Shown: positions 9,815-18,825, counted from the first letter of the stretch. The stretch: 64,000 bases of DNA from Actinokineospora terrae (GCF_900111175.1 NZ_FOGI01000004.1:248001-312000), one strand, 5' to 3'. Numbers and translations are program-made. The notes: generated by a model not told the origin, from the sequence alone.

Positions 9815-10513
9815 TCAGCGCAGGACGACGAGCGTGACCACGCTCAGCCCCGCGGCGATGATGAGGAAGATGAAGCCGAACGCCGGGGCCCGGCGCAGCC
9901 ACGGGGTGTTGCGGTCGAGGGAGATCCGGCCCGCCCCGGCGAACAGCAGCGCGAACGCCGCCGCCGCGTAGATCGCCTCCAGTTCGACGCCACCCGCGAA
10001 CAGGTCGATGTCGACCCGGACCCAGATGGCGTTGGCCATGACACCGAGCACGGCCGCCGCGGCCGCCGGGGTGAACAGGCCGAGGATGAGCAGGGCACCG
10101 GCGCCGAGCTCGGTGAAGCCGGTGATCCAGGACAGCCACGTGGCCTGCTGGAACCCGAGCGCGGCGAGCGCCTTGGCGAACCCGTCGATCCCCGGGCCCT
10201 CCAGGAGCCCGAAGACCTTCTGCAGGCCGTGGCCGACGAACAACGCGCCCAGGGTGACCCGCAGCACGAACAGCCCGAGGTCGGCACCGAGGTGCCAGGC
10301 GTGCGGCTGGGGGTCGAGCACCTCCTCCCGGCCGCCGTGCCCGCTGTCGTAGTCGCTGTCGGTGGGACGCGGCAGGGCCGCGGTGGTGGCACCGCTGCCG
10401 TGGATGTCGTCACCGCTGGTGGGGGTCGTCGGGTACTTGCTCTCCGACGGCGTGAAATAGCCGCTGTCCGCGTATCCGCCGCTCTGGCGCGGGCGGTCGT
10501 CTTCGGTACTCAC
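9815..10513 (-). CDS. DoxX family membrane protein
   Basis: The C-terminal 155 residues form a DoxX/SURF4-type four-helix membrane domain: FVLRVTLGALFVGHGLQKVFG, WITGFTELGAGALLILGLF, AAAAVLGVMANAIWVRVD and AIYAAAAFALLFAGAGRISLDR. The N-terminal 75 residues are polar, Ser/Thr/Tyr/Asp-rich and probably cytosolic (YADSGYFTPSESKYPTTP). M. tuberculosis Rv3005c, a DoxX protein of the thiol-stress membrane oxidoreductase complex, occupies the equivalent place after cfp6 (Rv3004). A redox or detoxification role is therefore inferred, not shown. The gene is monocistronic, ending at a shared terminator. Confidence 0.88.
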   Translation of the reverse strand: MSTEDDRPRQSGGYADSGYFTPSESKYPTTPTSGDDIHGSGATTAALPRPTDSDYDSGHGGREEVLDPQPHAWHLGADLGLFVLRVTLGALFVGHGLQKVFGLLEGPGIDGFAKALAALGFQQATWLSWITGFTELGAGALLILGLFTPAAAAAVLGVMANAIWVRVDIDLFAGGVELEAIYAAAAFALLFAGAGRISLDRNTPWLRRAPAFGFIFLIIAAGLSVVTLVVLR

Positions 10514-10553
10514 GCCCGCACAGTAAGCGATGGGTCAACCCCCCGCCGATCAA

Positions 10554-11465
10554 CTAGTAGTCGCCGAGCACCAGGTTCGCGGGCTTCTCGCCTCGTATGT
10601 ATCGCTCGATCTGCGCGGCGACGACCTTGTAGGCGCGCTCGTGCACGCCGGTGCAACTACCCGCGACATGGGGGGTGAGCAGCAGCCCGGGCGCCGTCCA
10701 CAGCGGGTGACCTTCCGGCAGCGGCTCGGGATCGGTGACGTCCAGCGCGGCCCGCAGCCTGCCCGAGGTCAACTCCGCGAGCAGCGCCTCGGTGTCCACG
10801 ACGGGCCCCCGCGCGGCGTTGACCACCACGGCGCGGTCGGGCAGCTTCGCCAGGAAATCTCGATCAACGAGATGATGCGTCGCCGCGGTCATCGGCACCA
10901 TCAACACCACAGCGTCATGTTCCGGCAACAACTCCGGCAACTCGTGAACGCCCCGCACCCCGTCACGCGCGGTGTTGGCGACCATCGTCACCTGCGCGTC
11001 GAAGGCTTCGAGCTTGCGCCGCATCTGCTGCCCGAGGTCCCCCGCGCCCACCACGAGAACCCGCTTGCCCTGCAACGTCTCCGTCTGGTGCGAGTCCCAC
11101 CGCCCCGCCCGCCGACTGTCCTCGAACTCCCGGATGTCCCGGTAGACGGCCAACAACGCCGCCATCGCCCACTCTGCCGTACTGCCCCCGTGCGCCCCAC
11201 CGCACGTGGACAACATCACGTCCGCGGGCAACTGCCCCACCCACGCCTCAGCCCCCGCGGTCAACAACTGCACCAACCGAAGCCGCGGCAACCGCCCCAC
11301 CAACCGAACCTTGTCCGCCGACAAAAACCCCGGCACCAACACCTCGGCGTCCGCGGCCTCGACGGGCAGGTCATCCGGGTCGTACTGGACCACCCGAACC
11401 CCCCGCACCCCAGCAAGAGCGGCAACCCCGTGCGCATCAGGCACCAACACAGTCACGGTCACCAC
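10554..11465 (-). CDS. D-isomer-specific 2-hydroxyacid dehydrogenase
   Basis: A 303-residue NAD(P)-dependent dehydrogenase related to SerA and GhrA. The Rossmann motif is VLVVGAGDLGQQMRRKLEAF near 135-155. The catalytic Arg is in VVNAARGPVVDTEAL, the Glu in DVTDPEPLPEGHPLW and the His in LLTPHVAGS. Substrate specificity cannot be read from sequence; glyoxylate or hydroxypyruvate reductase activity is plausible. Two GTG codons begin the frame, at 11465 and 11462. The first 500 nt of the sense strand are markedly G-rich with codons ending in G instead of C, continuing the skew of the upstream spacer. No SD is obvious. Confidence 0.88.
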   Translation of the reverse strand: MVTVTVLVPDAHGVAALAGVRGVRVVQYDPDDLPVEAADAEVLVPGFLSADKVRLVGRLPRLRLVQLLTAGAEAWVGQLPADVMLSTCGGAHGGSTAEWAMAALLAVYRDIREFEDSRRAGRWDSHQTETLQGKRVLVVGAGDLGQQMRRKLEAFDAQVTMVANTARDGVRGVHELPELLPEHDAVVLMVPMTAATHHLVDRDFLAKLPDRAVVVNAARGPVVDTEALLAELTSGRLRAALDVTDPEPLPEGHPLWTAPGLLLTPHVAGSCTGVHERAYKVVAAQIERYIRGEKPANLVLGDY

Positions 11466-12002
11466 CCCACCCTACGTCCGCCCCACCCCCACACTCCACA
11501 AAGGCCCCTCCCCCTCTTCGCCAACTCCCCAACACCGCCATTCCCAAGACCGGCATCTCTTAAGCCCCCCACACGATGCCTCTAAGACCCCACGCCAGCC
11601 CTCACCCCCGACCAGCCATCTCAGCCCCGCGACCCTTGCCCCGCGCAACCCCTCGCATAGGCCTCTCGCACCAACCTCCCCCGCGCACCCCCTCGCTCGC
11701 GCACCGGCCCCCAGGCCATCCCCTCACCCCAAACCGCCCACCAACCCCGCACCCACCGTTCACCCGCGACTGCCCCCCCGCTCATACCCAACCTCTTACC
11801 CGCGCCAGCCCACGCTCCGCACCCACCCACGCGCCCTGCGTCAGCACCACCAAGCCAGCTTCTCGACCAACACCCGGCCCACCAGCCCCGCAAATGGCCC
11901 TCCCCTTGACCCGCACCGGTCCCCCAACCCCGCACTGGTCCCCTGGCCCTGTACTGGCCCAGGCCTCGCACAGGTCCCGCTGACTCGCATTGGCCCATAC
12001 CC
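11466..12002. other. Gene-free, strand-skewed spacer
   Basis: No convincing gene is present here. The plus strand is very rich in C and poor in G, so the minus strand is a G-rich tract with loosely repeated units such as GGGCCAGTGCGGG and GGGGCTGGTGGGCC. Six frames show only low-complexity Gly/Arg/Trp or Pro/Thr translations with no family motifs. If transcription from the repeat at 12.2 kb reaches the dehydrogenase gene, this tract would be a leader of more than 700 nt. Confidence 0.6.
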
Positions 12003-12304
12003 AGCAACGGCTCCGCCAAGCCAGCACCCGATCGACGTCCGGCCCTCTGGCCCCGCACTGGCCCACTTACCCTGAACCAGCCCCGTAGCCACTCACCAGC
12101 CCCATGGCTTCGAACCAGGGCGCCTATCCCGAACCCGGCATCTAGCCCCCACCGAACCCGCTTCGCGCGCCCGCGCCAGTCCGGCCCCAGCCCCCACCCT
12201 CTCCGGGGGGCGTCCCAGGTCCCAGCCTACCGGCACCCCCCGACACGCGATCTTGAAACAAGCCCACCCAAGATCCACATGTGGACAACTTCTGTCCCTG
12301 AACC
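12003..12304 (-). repeat. ~300-bp dispersed repeat, copy 1
   Basis: This segment matches the segment at 14650-14955 in inverted orientation over about 300 bp; its first ~140 bp matches the segment near 48.8 kb. On the minus strand it shows in order TTGTCCACA (12280-12288, a DnaA-box-like 9-mer), an inverted repeat CAAGATC/GATCTTG (12249-12255 with 12269-12275), and a degenerate RecA-NDp-like element GTGTCGGGG-N8-TAGGCT (TAGGCT at 12224-12229). It is then followed by G-rich sequence. No coding frame is believable. The nearest gene downstream on this strand starts about 760 nt away. Confidence 0.85.
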
Positions 12305-12439
12305 AGGTGACATGAGACCAGCCAGGGATCTGGGCTTACACAGGTCAGCGAGGTGTTGGGGGCTCCACGAATGGGTGGGTGATGGGTGGCGGGGCGAAAG
12401 TGGGTGGAATGGGCGGGTGGTGCGGCAGACTGGCCGGTG

Positions 12440-13324
12440 ATGCGGGAACACGATGTGCGGGCGGCCGATGGGACCAGGCTGCGTGGGTGGTGCACCGAGT
12501 CCGATGGACCGGTTGTGTTGTTGTGTCCGGGGTTGGGCACGATCCCCGAGGCTTGGCCCGCGTTGGTGTTGCCGTCGTCCGGGGTTCGGGTGCTGAGTTG
12601 GTATCACCGCGGCACCATGGGGTCGGATCGGCCGGATGTTGCGACGCGGATCGGGTTGGATGACCACGTTGCGGACGCGGTGGCGGTGATGGACGCGGCC
12701 GGGGTCGAGCGGTGTGTGGTCATGGGCTGGTCGGTCGGGGTGATGGTGGCCGCCGAGTTGGCGCGGCGGTACCCGGAGCGGGTGTCCGGGTTGCTGCTGG
12801 CCGCGGGCGTTCCGGGGGACCTCTTCGGGGGTGTGCTCGGCGTGCTGGGGATACCGGCCGCCGTGCGCAGGCCAGTGGTGATCGGGAGCGCGATGGCCGT
12901 GCGGGCGGCGGGGCCGCTGGTCGACGCCGTGCTGCACCGGGTGCCGGTCAATCGCATCACCGCGACGCTTCTGCAACACAGCGGGTTCATGCTGCCCGGC
13001 GCCGACCCGGCCGACGTCGCGCGGGCGGTGCGCCGCTTCCTGGGCCACGACTGGCGCTGGTACGTCACCCTGGCCCTTGCGCTCACCGACATCCCGCCAC
13101 GGGACCTCGCGGGCATCACCTGCCCGGTGACGGTGCTCGCGGCCCGCTTCGACGTCATCGCCGACCCGAGGCAGGCGACCAAGGCCGCGTCTCGCCTACC
13201 TCAGGCCAGGGTGCGTGTAGTGCCTACCAGTCACTTCTTGCCGCTAGAGGCACCCGAGGTGATCGCCGAGGAATTGCAGTTACTGGTTGATCGGGTCGCC
13301 GTAGTGGAGCGCGCGAGGCGGTAG
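12440..13324 (+). CDS. Alpha/beta hydrolase
   Basis: A 294-residue alpha/beta-hydrolase. The nucleophile elbow is GWSVG near residue 96, the oxyanion region is LLCPGLGTIPEAW near 25-37, the acid is probably the Asp in AARFDVIADP, and the His is in VPTSHFLPLEAPE. Substrate is unknown; esterase, lipase-like or haloperoxidase-like activity is possible. The ATG start is chosen from the N-terminus MREHDVRAADGTRLRGW, typical of the family. A TTA codon encodes residue 281, rare in this GC-rich DNA and, in Streptomyces, dependent on the bldA tRNA. The gene sits between two inverted copies of a dispersed repeat. Confidence 0.85.
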   Translation: MREHDVRAADGTRLRGWCTESDGPVVLLCPGLGTIPEAWPALVLPSSGVRVLSWYHRGTMGSDRPDVATRIGLDDHVADAVAVMDAAGVERCVVMGWSVGVMVAAELARRYPERVSGLLLAAGVPGDLFGGVLGVLGIPAAVRRPVVIGSAMAVRAAGPLVDAVLHRVPVNRITATLLQHSGFMLPGADPADVARAVRRFLGHDWRWYVTLALALTDIPPRDLAGITCPVTVLAARFDVIADPRQATKAASRLPQARVRVVPTSHFLPLEAPEVIAEELQLLVDRVAVVERARR

Positions 13325-13368
13325 CTGCTCACCGGGGATTCACCTTGTTGGACGTAAGGTCGGGCATC

Positions 13369-14553
13369 ATGGCTGGAGTGCTGCGTACCCCGTTTCGCCT
13401 GTTCACGGCGGCGTGTGTGGCGCTCGCCGTGTCCTCTTGCGCTACCTTCGCCGAGCAGCCTCCCGCCAGCAGTTGGCAGGCCAACGCGCCGTTGACCCCC
13501 CAGGCCGCCCCCGAACCTGAGACCGGTGGCCGTAGCGGCGCGGTCGAGGGCGCACAGCCGGGCGGCGAGCCGACGAAGGTACCCCCGCCTGACGGGTGCA
13601 AGGACTTCCATCCAGCCGTACTGGCTACCTGTCTCGACACGGTTGTCGCGGTGGCAGCGCTACCTGGCGACGGTTCGAACCCGACCGCGTTGGTGGCCGA
13701 GCGTAAGACTGGGCGAATCCTGTTCGTGCGTAAGGACAACCCGCCGACCGTGTTCGCCACCGTCCCCGTTGACGCGTCCACAGACGGTGGGCTTACCGGC
13801 CTCGCGTTGTCTCCGACCTACGACGAGGACCAGCTGGTCTTCGCCTACATCACGACACCGACCGACAACCGCGTGGTCCGCATCGCGCCCGGTGACAAGC
13901 CGAAGCCCGTGCTCACCGGCATCCCCCGCGGCGCGACCGGCAACCGCGGCTCGCTGGCACGCGACCACCGCGGCGCCCTCGTCCTCGCGACCGGGGACGC
14001 GGGGTCGCCGACGGCCGCCGCCGACCCGAAGTCGCTCGCGGGCAAGGTCCTGCGGATCACCGGCGAGGGCAAGCCCGCGCCGGGCAACCCCACGGCGGGC
14101 AGTGCGGTGCTCGCGGCCGGGCTGCACGCGCCCGGCGGGATCTGCGCGTCGCTCGACGGCTCCCAGACCTGGGTGACCGACCGCACGGCGGCCGCGGACG
14201 TGCTCTACAGGGTGACGCCGGGCAAGCCGCTGAGCAGCCCGGCGTGGTCGTGGCCGGAGAAGCCGGGCGTGGCGGGCTGCGCGGCGACCTCGCAGCTGGT
14301 GTGGGTCGCGATGGCCACCGCGGGCCACCTGGAGAACCTCCCCCAGGCCCCGGACGGCACCTTCACCGGCAAACCCCAGATCGCCCTCGCCGCCCCGGAC
14401 GGCTTCGGCAAGGTCGACGGCCTCGACCTGATGACCGAGCAGATCGCCATCGCGGGCACCACCAACCGCCAATCCGGCCCCACCGTCTCCAGCGACGACC
14501 GAGCCATCGCCATCCTCGTCCAACCCCAGGGCGGCGGCGGAGGAGCGGACTAG
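13369..14553 (+). CDS. Lipoprotein with sugar-dehydrogenase-like propeller (LppZ-like)
   Basis: This 394-residue protein begins with a lipoprotein signal (RTPFRLFTAACVALAVSSCA; lipobox VSSC, Cys about residue 24), followed by a Pro/Gly/Glu linker. The remainder resembles the glucose/sorbosone dehydrogenase beta-propeller: TALVAERKTGRILFVRKD, GGLTGLALSPTYDEDQLVFAYIT, RGSLARDHRGALVLATGDAG and AAGLHAPGGICASLDGSQTWVTD. Position next to DoxX matches M. tuberculosis lppZ (Rv3006). It is probably anchored on the outer face of the membrane; catalytic activity and PQQ use are unproven. The ATG lies 8 nt after TAAGGT, suggesting a leaderless transcript. An in-frame TTG lies 24 nt upstream. Confidence 0.85.
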   Translation: MAGVLRTPFRLFTAACVALAVSSCATFAEQPPASSWQANAPLTPQAAPEPETGGRSGAVEGAQPGGEPTKVPPPDGCKDFHPAVLATCLDTVVAVAALPGDGSNPTALVAERKTGRILFVRKDNPPTVFATVPVDASTDGGLTGLALSPTYDEDQLVFAYITTPTDNRVVRIAPGDKPKPVLTGIPRGATGNRGSLARDHRGALVLATGDAGSPTAAADPKSLAGKVLRITGEGKPAPGNPTAGSAVLAAGLHAPGGICASLDGSQTWVTDRTAAADVLYRVTPGKPLSSPAWSWPEKPGVAGCAATSQLVWVAMATAGHLENLPQAPDGTFTGKPQIALAAPDGFGKVDGLDLMTEQIAIAGTTNRQSGPTVSSDDRAIAILVQPQGGGGGAD

Positions 14554-14649
14554 CCCCCCTCACGACTTGCTCCCGACTGGCGGCTCGCTCGCGCTGCTTG
14601 GACCCCTGACCTGCTGTTGTGGCGCCTGTGGGTGACTCGAGTTCACCCG

Positions 14650-14955
14650 TTTCAGGGACAGAAGTTGTCCACATGTGGATCTTGGGCGGGCTTGTTTCAA
14701 GATCGCGTGTCGGGGGGTGCCGGTAGGCTGGGACCTGGGACGCCTCCCGGAGAGGGTGGGGGCTGGGGCCGGACTGGCGCGGGCGCGCGAAGCGGGTTCG
14801 GTGGGGGCTAGATGCCGGGTTCGGGTTGGGCGCCCTGGTTTGAAGCCATCGGGCTGGTGAGTGGCTACGGGGCCGGTTCAGGGTAAGTGGGCCGTGCGGG
14901 GCCAGAGCGCCGGACATCGGTCAGAGGGCTGGCTTGACGGAGCTGGTGCGGGGCG
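14650..14955 (+). repeat. ~300-bp dispersed repeat, copy 2
   Basis: This is the inverted partner of copy 1. On the plus strand it carries TTGTCCACA (14665-14673) inside the palindrome TCCACATGTGGA, then a 7-bp inverted repeat GATCTTG/CAAGATC (14678-14684 with 14698-14704), then GTGTCGGGG-N8-TAGGCT (14707-14729). Homology continues to about 14955 through a G-rich tail. It lies in the 564-bp spacer between the lppZ-like gene and gatB; the rest of the spacer holds no gene that I can see. Confidence 0.85.
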
Positions 14956-15067
14956 TGCGGAACCAGCGCAGCGTGAGTGAACCGGTGCAGCGGGGCCGCT
15001 CGCGGGGTGCCAAGTACGGCGTGAGTAGGCCCAGGGCCCGCAGGCTAAGAGGGTGGGTAGACAAGAC

Positions 15068-15106
15068 GATGCCGCCCGGTCCTCGGGGGGAGGGGCGGGC
15101 GGCATC
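15068..15106 (-). terminator. Terminator of the gatCAB operon
   Basis: GATGCCGCCCG (15068-15078) pairs perfectly with CGGGCGGCATC (15096-15106) about 10 nt after the gatB stop codon. The 11-bp GC-rich stem should end the operon transcript. A T-run is absent, which is common in this group. Confidence 0.8.
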
Positions 15107-15117
15107 GGGCTGGGGTG

Positions 15118-16620
15118 TTAGGCGCCGCAGCGGGTGAGGATTAGTTCGCGGACTCGTTTGGCGTCGGCTTGGCCCTGGGTGGCTTTCATGACCGCGCCGA
15201 CGATGGCGCCTGCGGCGGCGTGTTTGCCTTCGCGGATCTTGGTGGCCACGTCGGGGTTGGCGGCGAGGGCCTCGTCGACGGCGGCGTAGAGGGCCGAGTC
15301 GTCGGAGACGACCTTGAGGCCTCGGGTCTCGACGACGTGGTCCGGTTCGCCCTCGCCTGCGAGGACGCCGTCGACGACGTCGCGGGCGAGCTTGTTGGTG
15401 AGGGCGCCGTCGGCGACCAGGGCGATGACCCTGGCCACCTGCCCCGGGGTGATCGGCAGCGCGCCCAGGTCGACGCCGCGGGCGTTGGCCTGCTGGGACA
15501 GGTACGACATCCACCACGAGCGGGCCTCGGCGGGCGGGGCGCCCGCGTCGGCGGTGGCCGCGACCAGGTCGATGGCGCCCGCGTTGACCAGGTCCCGCAG
15601 TTCCAGGTCGGTCAGCGACCACTCGGCCTGCACGCGCTTGCGGCGCTCGGCTGGCAACTCCGGCAGCGTCCCCCGCAGCTCCTGCACCCACTCCGCCGAC
15701 GGCGCGATGGGCACCAGGTCGGGCTCGGGGAAGTAGCGGTAGTCCTCGGAGGTCTCCTTGCGCCGCCCGGCGCGGGTGGTGCCGGAGGCCTCCTCGAAGT
15801 GCCGGGTCTCCTGCAGGATCGAGCCGCCGGAGGCCAGGATCGCGGCCTGGCGGGTCATCTCGAAGCGGACGGCCCGCTCGACGCTGCGCAGCGAGTTGAC
15901 GTTCTTGGTCTCGGTGCGGGTGCCGAACTCGGCGGCGCCGCGCTCCATCAGCGACACGTTGGCGTCGCAGCGCAGCGACCCCTGGTCCATCCGCACGTCG
16001 GACACGTCGAGCGCCTGGAGCAGGTCGCGCAGCGTGGACACGTAGGCGCGGGCCACCTCGGGCGCGCGCTCGCCGGTGCCCTCGATCGTCTTGGTGACGA
16101 TCTCGATCAGCGGCACCCCGGCCCGGTTGTAGTCCAGCAGCGAGTGCTCCGCGCCGTGGATGCGGCCGGTGGCGCCACCGACGTGCAGCGACTTGCCGGT
16201 GTCCTCCTCCATGTGCGCGCGCTCGATCTGCACGCGCACGACCTCGCCGTCGTCGAGGGTGACGTCGAGGTAGCCGTTGAACGCGATCGGCTCGTCGTAC
16301 TGGGAGGTCTGGAAGTTCTTCGGCATGTCCGGGTAGAAGTAGTTCTTGCGCGCGAACCGGCACCACGGCGCGATCTCGCAGTTGAGCGCCAGCCCGATCC
16401 GGATGGCCGACTCGACCGCGACGGCGTTGACCACCGGCAGCGACCCGGGCAGGCCCAGGCAGGTCGGGCAGACGTGGGTGTTGGGCTCGCCGCCGAACCT
16501 GTTCGAGCAGCCGCAGAACATCTTGGTCGCGGTGGACAGCTCGACGTGCACCTCGAGGCCGAGCACCGGGTCGAACCGGGTGATGACCTCGGCGTAGTCC
16601 ATCAGCTCCGCTGTGGTCAC
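15118..16620 (-). CDS. gatB: Asp-tRNA(Asn)/Glu-tRNA(Gln) amidotransferase subunit B
   Basis: GatB binds misacylated Glu-tRNA(Gln) or Asp-tRNA(Asn) and catalyses its activation and amidation using ammonia from GatA. The family core is clear: [46 protein letters not shown] with its zinc-type Cys residues, then [22 protein letters not shown] and EDTGKSLH. The C-terminal YqeY-like tail includes [21 protein letters not shown]. The GTG start ([15 protein letters not shown]) overlaps the upstream small-protein stop as GTGA, giving 500 residues, the normal length. It ends the gatC-gatA-orf-gatB operon. Confidence 0.97.
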   Translation of the reverse strand: MTTAELMDYAEVITRFDPVLGLEVHVELSTATKMFCGCSNRFGGEPNTHVCPTCLGLPGSLPVVNAVAVESAIRIGLALNCEIAPWCRFARKNYFYPDMPKNFQTSQYDEPIAFNGYLDVTLDDGEVVRVQIERAHMEEDTGKSLHVGGATGRIHGAEHSLLDYNRAGVPLIEIVTKTIEGTGERAPEVARAYVSTLRDLLQALDVSDVRMDQGSLRCDANVSLMERGAAEFGTRTETKNVNSLRSVERAVRFEMTRQAAILASGGSILQETRHFEEASGTTRAGRRKETSEDYRYFPEPDLVPIAPSAEWVQELRGTLPELPAERRKRVQAEWSLTDLELRDLVNAGAIDLVAATADAGAPPAEARSWWMSYLSQQANARGVDLGALPITPGQVARVIALVADGALTNKLARDVVDGVLAGEGEPDHVVETRGLKVVSDDSALYAAVDEALAANPDVATKIREGKHAAAGAIVGAVMKATQGQADAKRVRELILTRCGA

Positions 16621-16808
16621 TTGGCCCTCCGGTAGGCGCGGACGGCGATGAGCACGCCGGTGATGGCGACGACGACGCTGCCGATGGCGTTGGCCAGCAC
16701 CAGCTTGTCCTTGTCGGCGCGGGCCGCGGCGAACCCGCGGGCGGCGCTGGTGGCGGAGGTGACCGCGCTGACGATCCCGAACACGCCCTTGTACTTGGAC
16801 CCGGCCAT
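16617..16808 (-). CDS. Small membrane protein inside the gat operon
   Basis: A 63-residue protein, [26 protein letters not shown] then a hydrophobic helix [21 protein letters not shown] and a basic end RAYRRAK. One membrane segment with a positive C-terminus is predicted; the N-terminal half is amphipathic. The ATG overlaps the gatA stop by 1 nt and its own stop overlaps the gatB start by 4 nt, so it is translationally coupled on both sides. This makes the frame very likely genuine. In M. tuberculosis this interval holds pfkA instead. Function unknown. Confidence 0.8.
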   Translation of the reverse strand: MAGSKYKGVFGIVSAVTSATSAARGFAAARADKDKLVLANAIGSVVVAITGVLIAVRAYRRAK

Positions 16809-18319
16809 CAGTGCGCGACCTCCAACTCAGGAACACGGTTGATCAGTGGACCGCCCTGGGCGGCGTTGCGGGCGACCTCGTAGGCGGCGGCCACCCGGTA
16901 CCCGCGCTGGTCCTGCAGCGCGGGCGACATGATCTGCAGGCCGACCGGCAGCCCGTCGGAGAGTCCACAGGGGACGCTCAGCGCGGCGTTGCCAGCCAGG
17001 TTGGACGGGATGGTGCACAGGTCCGCCCGGTACATCGCCATCGGGTCCGCGGTGCGCTCGCCGATCTTGAACGCGGTGGTCGGCGTGGTCGGCGAGACCA
17101 GCACGTCCACGCTGGCGAACGCGGCGTCGAAGTCGCGCATGATCAGCGTGCGGACCTTCTGCGCCGAGCCGTAGTAGGCGTCGTAATACCCGGCGGAGAG
17201 CGCGTAGGTGCCGAGGATGATGCGCCGCTTGACCTCAGGCCCGAAGCCCGCGGCGCGGGTCAGCGACATGACCTCCTCGGCGCTGCGGGTGGCGTCGTCG
17301 CCGACGCGCAGGCCGTAGCGCATCGCGTCGAAGCGGGCCAGGTTGGACGAGGCCTCGCTCGGCGCGATCAGGTAGTAGGCGGGCAGCGCGAGGTCGAAGC
17401 TCGGGCAGGACACCTCGACGATCTCGGCGCCGAGCGCGCGCAGCTGGTCGACGGCGGCGGTGAACGCCTCGGCGACGCCCGGCTCGTAGCCGTCGCCCGC
17501 GAACTCGGTCACGACGCCGACCTTGACGCCCTTGAGGTCGCCGTTGGCGCCCTCAAGGGCGGCAGCGACAACCGGCGGCACCGGCGCGTCGATGGAGGTC
17601 GAGTCGAGCGGGTCGTGCCCGGCGATGACCTCGTGCAGCAGGGCCGCGTCGAGCACGGTCCGCGCGCACGGGCCTGCCTGGTCCAAAGAGGACGAGAAGG
17701 CGACTAGACCGAACCGGGAGACGGTCCCGTAGGTGGGCTTGACGCCGACCGTTCCGGTAACCGCGCCGGGCTGGCGGATAGAGCCACCGGTGTCGGTACC
17801 GATCGCCAGTGGCGCCTCGAACGCGGCGAGCGCGGCGGAGGAACCGCCACCGGACCCGCCGGGGATGCGGTCGAGGTCCCACGGGTTGCGGGTGGGCCCG
17901 AAGGCGGAGTTCTCGGTGGACGAGCCCATCGCGAACTCGTCCATGTTGGTCTTACCGAGGATCACCACCCCGGCCGCCTGCAACCGCTGCGTCACGGTGG
18001 CGTCGTAGGGCGGCTGCCAGTTCTCCAGGACCTTGGAGCCGCAGGTCGTGGGCGCGCCCTGCATGGTGAGCACGTCCTTGAGCGCCAGCGGTACGCCTGC
18101 CAGCGGCGACGCGGCGGGAAGGCCCGCGGCGGCGTTGTCGTCAACGGCCTTGGCGGCGGCTAGAGCGCGCTCGGTGTCGACGTGCAGGAAGGCGTGCACG
18201 GCGTGGTCGACCGCGGCGATGCGGTCCAGGTGGGCCTGGGTGACCTCGACCGCGGAGACTTCCTTGGCCGCGATCTTGGCCGCGATATCGGCCGCGTCGA
18301 GGCGGGTCAGCTCGGTCAT
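16808..18319 (-). CDS. gatA: Asp-tRNA(Asn)/Glu-tRNA(Gln) amidotransferase subunit A
   Basis: GatA is the amidase-signature subunit that hydrolyses glutamine and delivers ammonia to GatB. The Ser-cisSer-Lys triad is visible in [20 protein letters not shown] (Lys) and the amidase signature around [35 protein letters not shown]. At 503 residues from the ATG ([17 protein letters not shown]) it has the usual length. The start overlaps the gatC stop by 4 nt. The operon order gatC-gatA-gatB, with one small gene inserted, supports assembly of the trimeric complex. Confidence 0.98.
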   Translation of the reverse strand: MTELTRLDAADIAAKIAAKEVSAVEVTQAHLDRIAAVDHAVHAFLHVDTERALAAAKAVDDNAAAGLPAASPLAGVPLALKDVLTMQGAPTTCGSKVLENWQPPYDATVTQRLQAAGVVILGKTNMDEFAMGSSTENSAFGPTRNPWDLDRIPGGSGGGSSAALAAFEAPLAIGTDTGGSIRQPGAVTGTVGVKPTYGTVSRFGLVAFSSSLDQAGPCARTVLDAALLHEVIAGHDPLDSTSIDAPVPPVVAAALEGANGDLKGVKVGVVTEFAGDGYEPGVAEAFTAAVDQLRALGAEIVEVSCPSFDLALPAYYLIAPSEASSNLARFDAMRYGLRVGDDATRSAEEVMSLTRAAGFGPEVKRRIILGTYALSAGYYDAYYGSAQKVRTLIMRDFDAAFASVDVLVSPTTPTTAFKIGERTADPMAMYRADLCTIPSNLAGNAALSVPCGLSDGLPVGLQIMSPALQDQRGYRVAAAYEVARNAAQGGPLINRVPELEVAH

Positions 18320-18615
18320 GCTTCCTCCCCGAGGATCCTCGGCACGCGGAACCGGCCGTCCTCCACCGCGGGCGCGGCGGCGGTGGCCTGCTGCTGGGTG
18401 AGCCCCGGGCGGACGACGTCGGCGCGGAAGACGTTGGTCAACGGCACCGAGTGCGACGTGGGCGGGATGTCCTGGTCGGCGACCTGCCCGACCTGGGCGA
18501 CCGCGGCCACGATCTGGTCGAGCTGACCTGCGAACAGGTCCAGTTCCGCTTCGGTGACGGCCAACCTGGCCAGGCGAGCGAGGTGGGCTACCTCGTCGCG
18601 GGAGATGCTGGGCAC
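18316..18615 (-). CDS. gatC: Asp-tRNA(Asn)/Glu-tRNA(Gln) amidotransferase subunit C
   Basis: GatC is the small clamp that stabilises the GatA-GatB interface. This 99-residue protein has the usual [22 protein letters not shown] start, the amphipathic helix [23 protein letters not shown], and the C-terminal [17 protein letters not shown] segment that wraps around GatA. The start is GTG. It is the first gene of the gat operon. The divergent ACT-domain gene lies about 210 bp away; that interval must hold both promoters, but I see no convincing -35/-10 pair. Confidence 0.96.
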   Translation of the reverse strand: MPSISRDEVAHLARLARLAVTEAELDLFAGQLDQIVAAVAQVGQVADQDIPPTSHSVPLTNVFRADVVRPGLTQQQATAAAPAVEDGRFRVPRILGEEA

Positions 18616-18825
18616 TCGACGAACCCCCGGGGTTGTCTGTGATAGGACCTGGTGAGTCTATTTCGCGCGGTTCGGCAACCCCGAACGGGTTGTTCCGAGC
18701 GCGCCGCGGTGCTAAACCGGTGCCCGGTGGCAGCCGGGGCGGCGCGGCCAGGGTCTGCGACAATCGGCGGTCGAGGAAATCCGCGCGTCCGCGCGGGGGT
18801 TGCTTACGTGCGGGAGGCGTTCGCC

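Noticed and set aside
11470..12280. Long open frames on both strands in the spacer upstream of the alpha/beta hydrolase
   Set aside because: They translate into low-complexity Pro/Thr/Ser or Gly/Arg/Trp repeats with no family motif. Such frames are expected in biased GC-rich DNA.
12280..12288. Chromosomal replication origin
   Set aside because: Only one DnaA-box-like site lies here, dnaA and dnaN are not near, and a cluster of boxes is absent. It is treated as part of a dispersed repeat.
14617..14860. Small frames on the plus strand inside repeat copy 2, similar to frames in copies 1 and 3
   Set aside because: The similarity follows the DNA repeat. The frame is not kept intact beyond about 30 codons between copies, and no start signal is shared.
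12003..14955. Composite transposon bounded by the two inverted repeat copies
   Set aside because: No transposase or target duplication is seen, and the enclosed lppZ-like gene holds the same position next to DoxX in mycobacteria, so it is probably ancestral.
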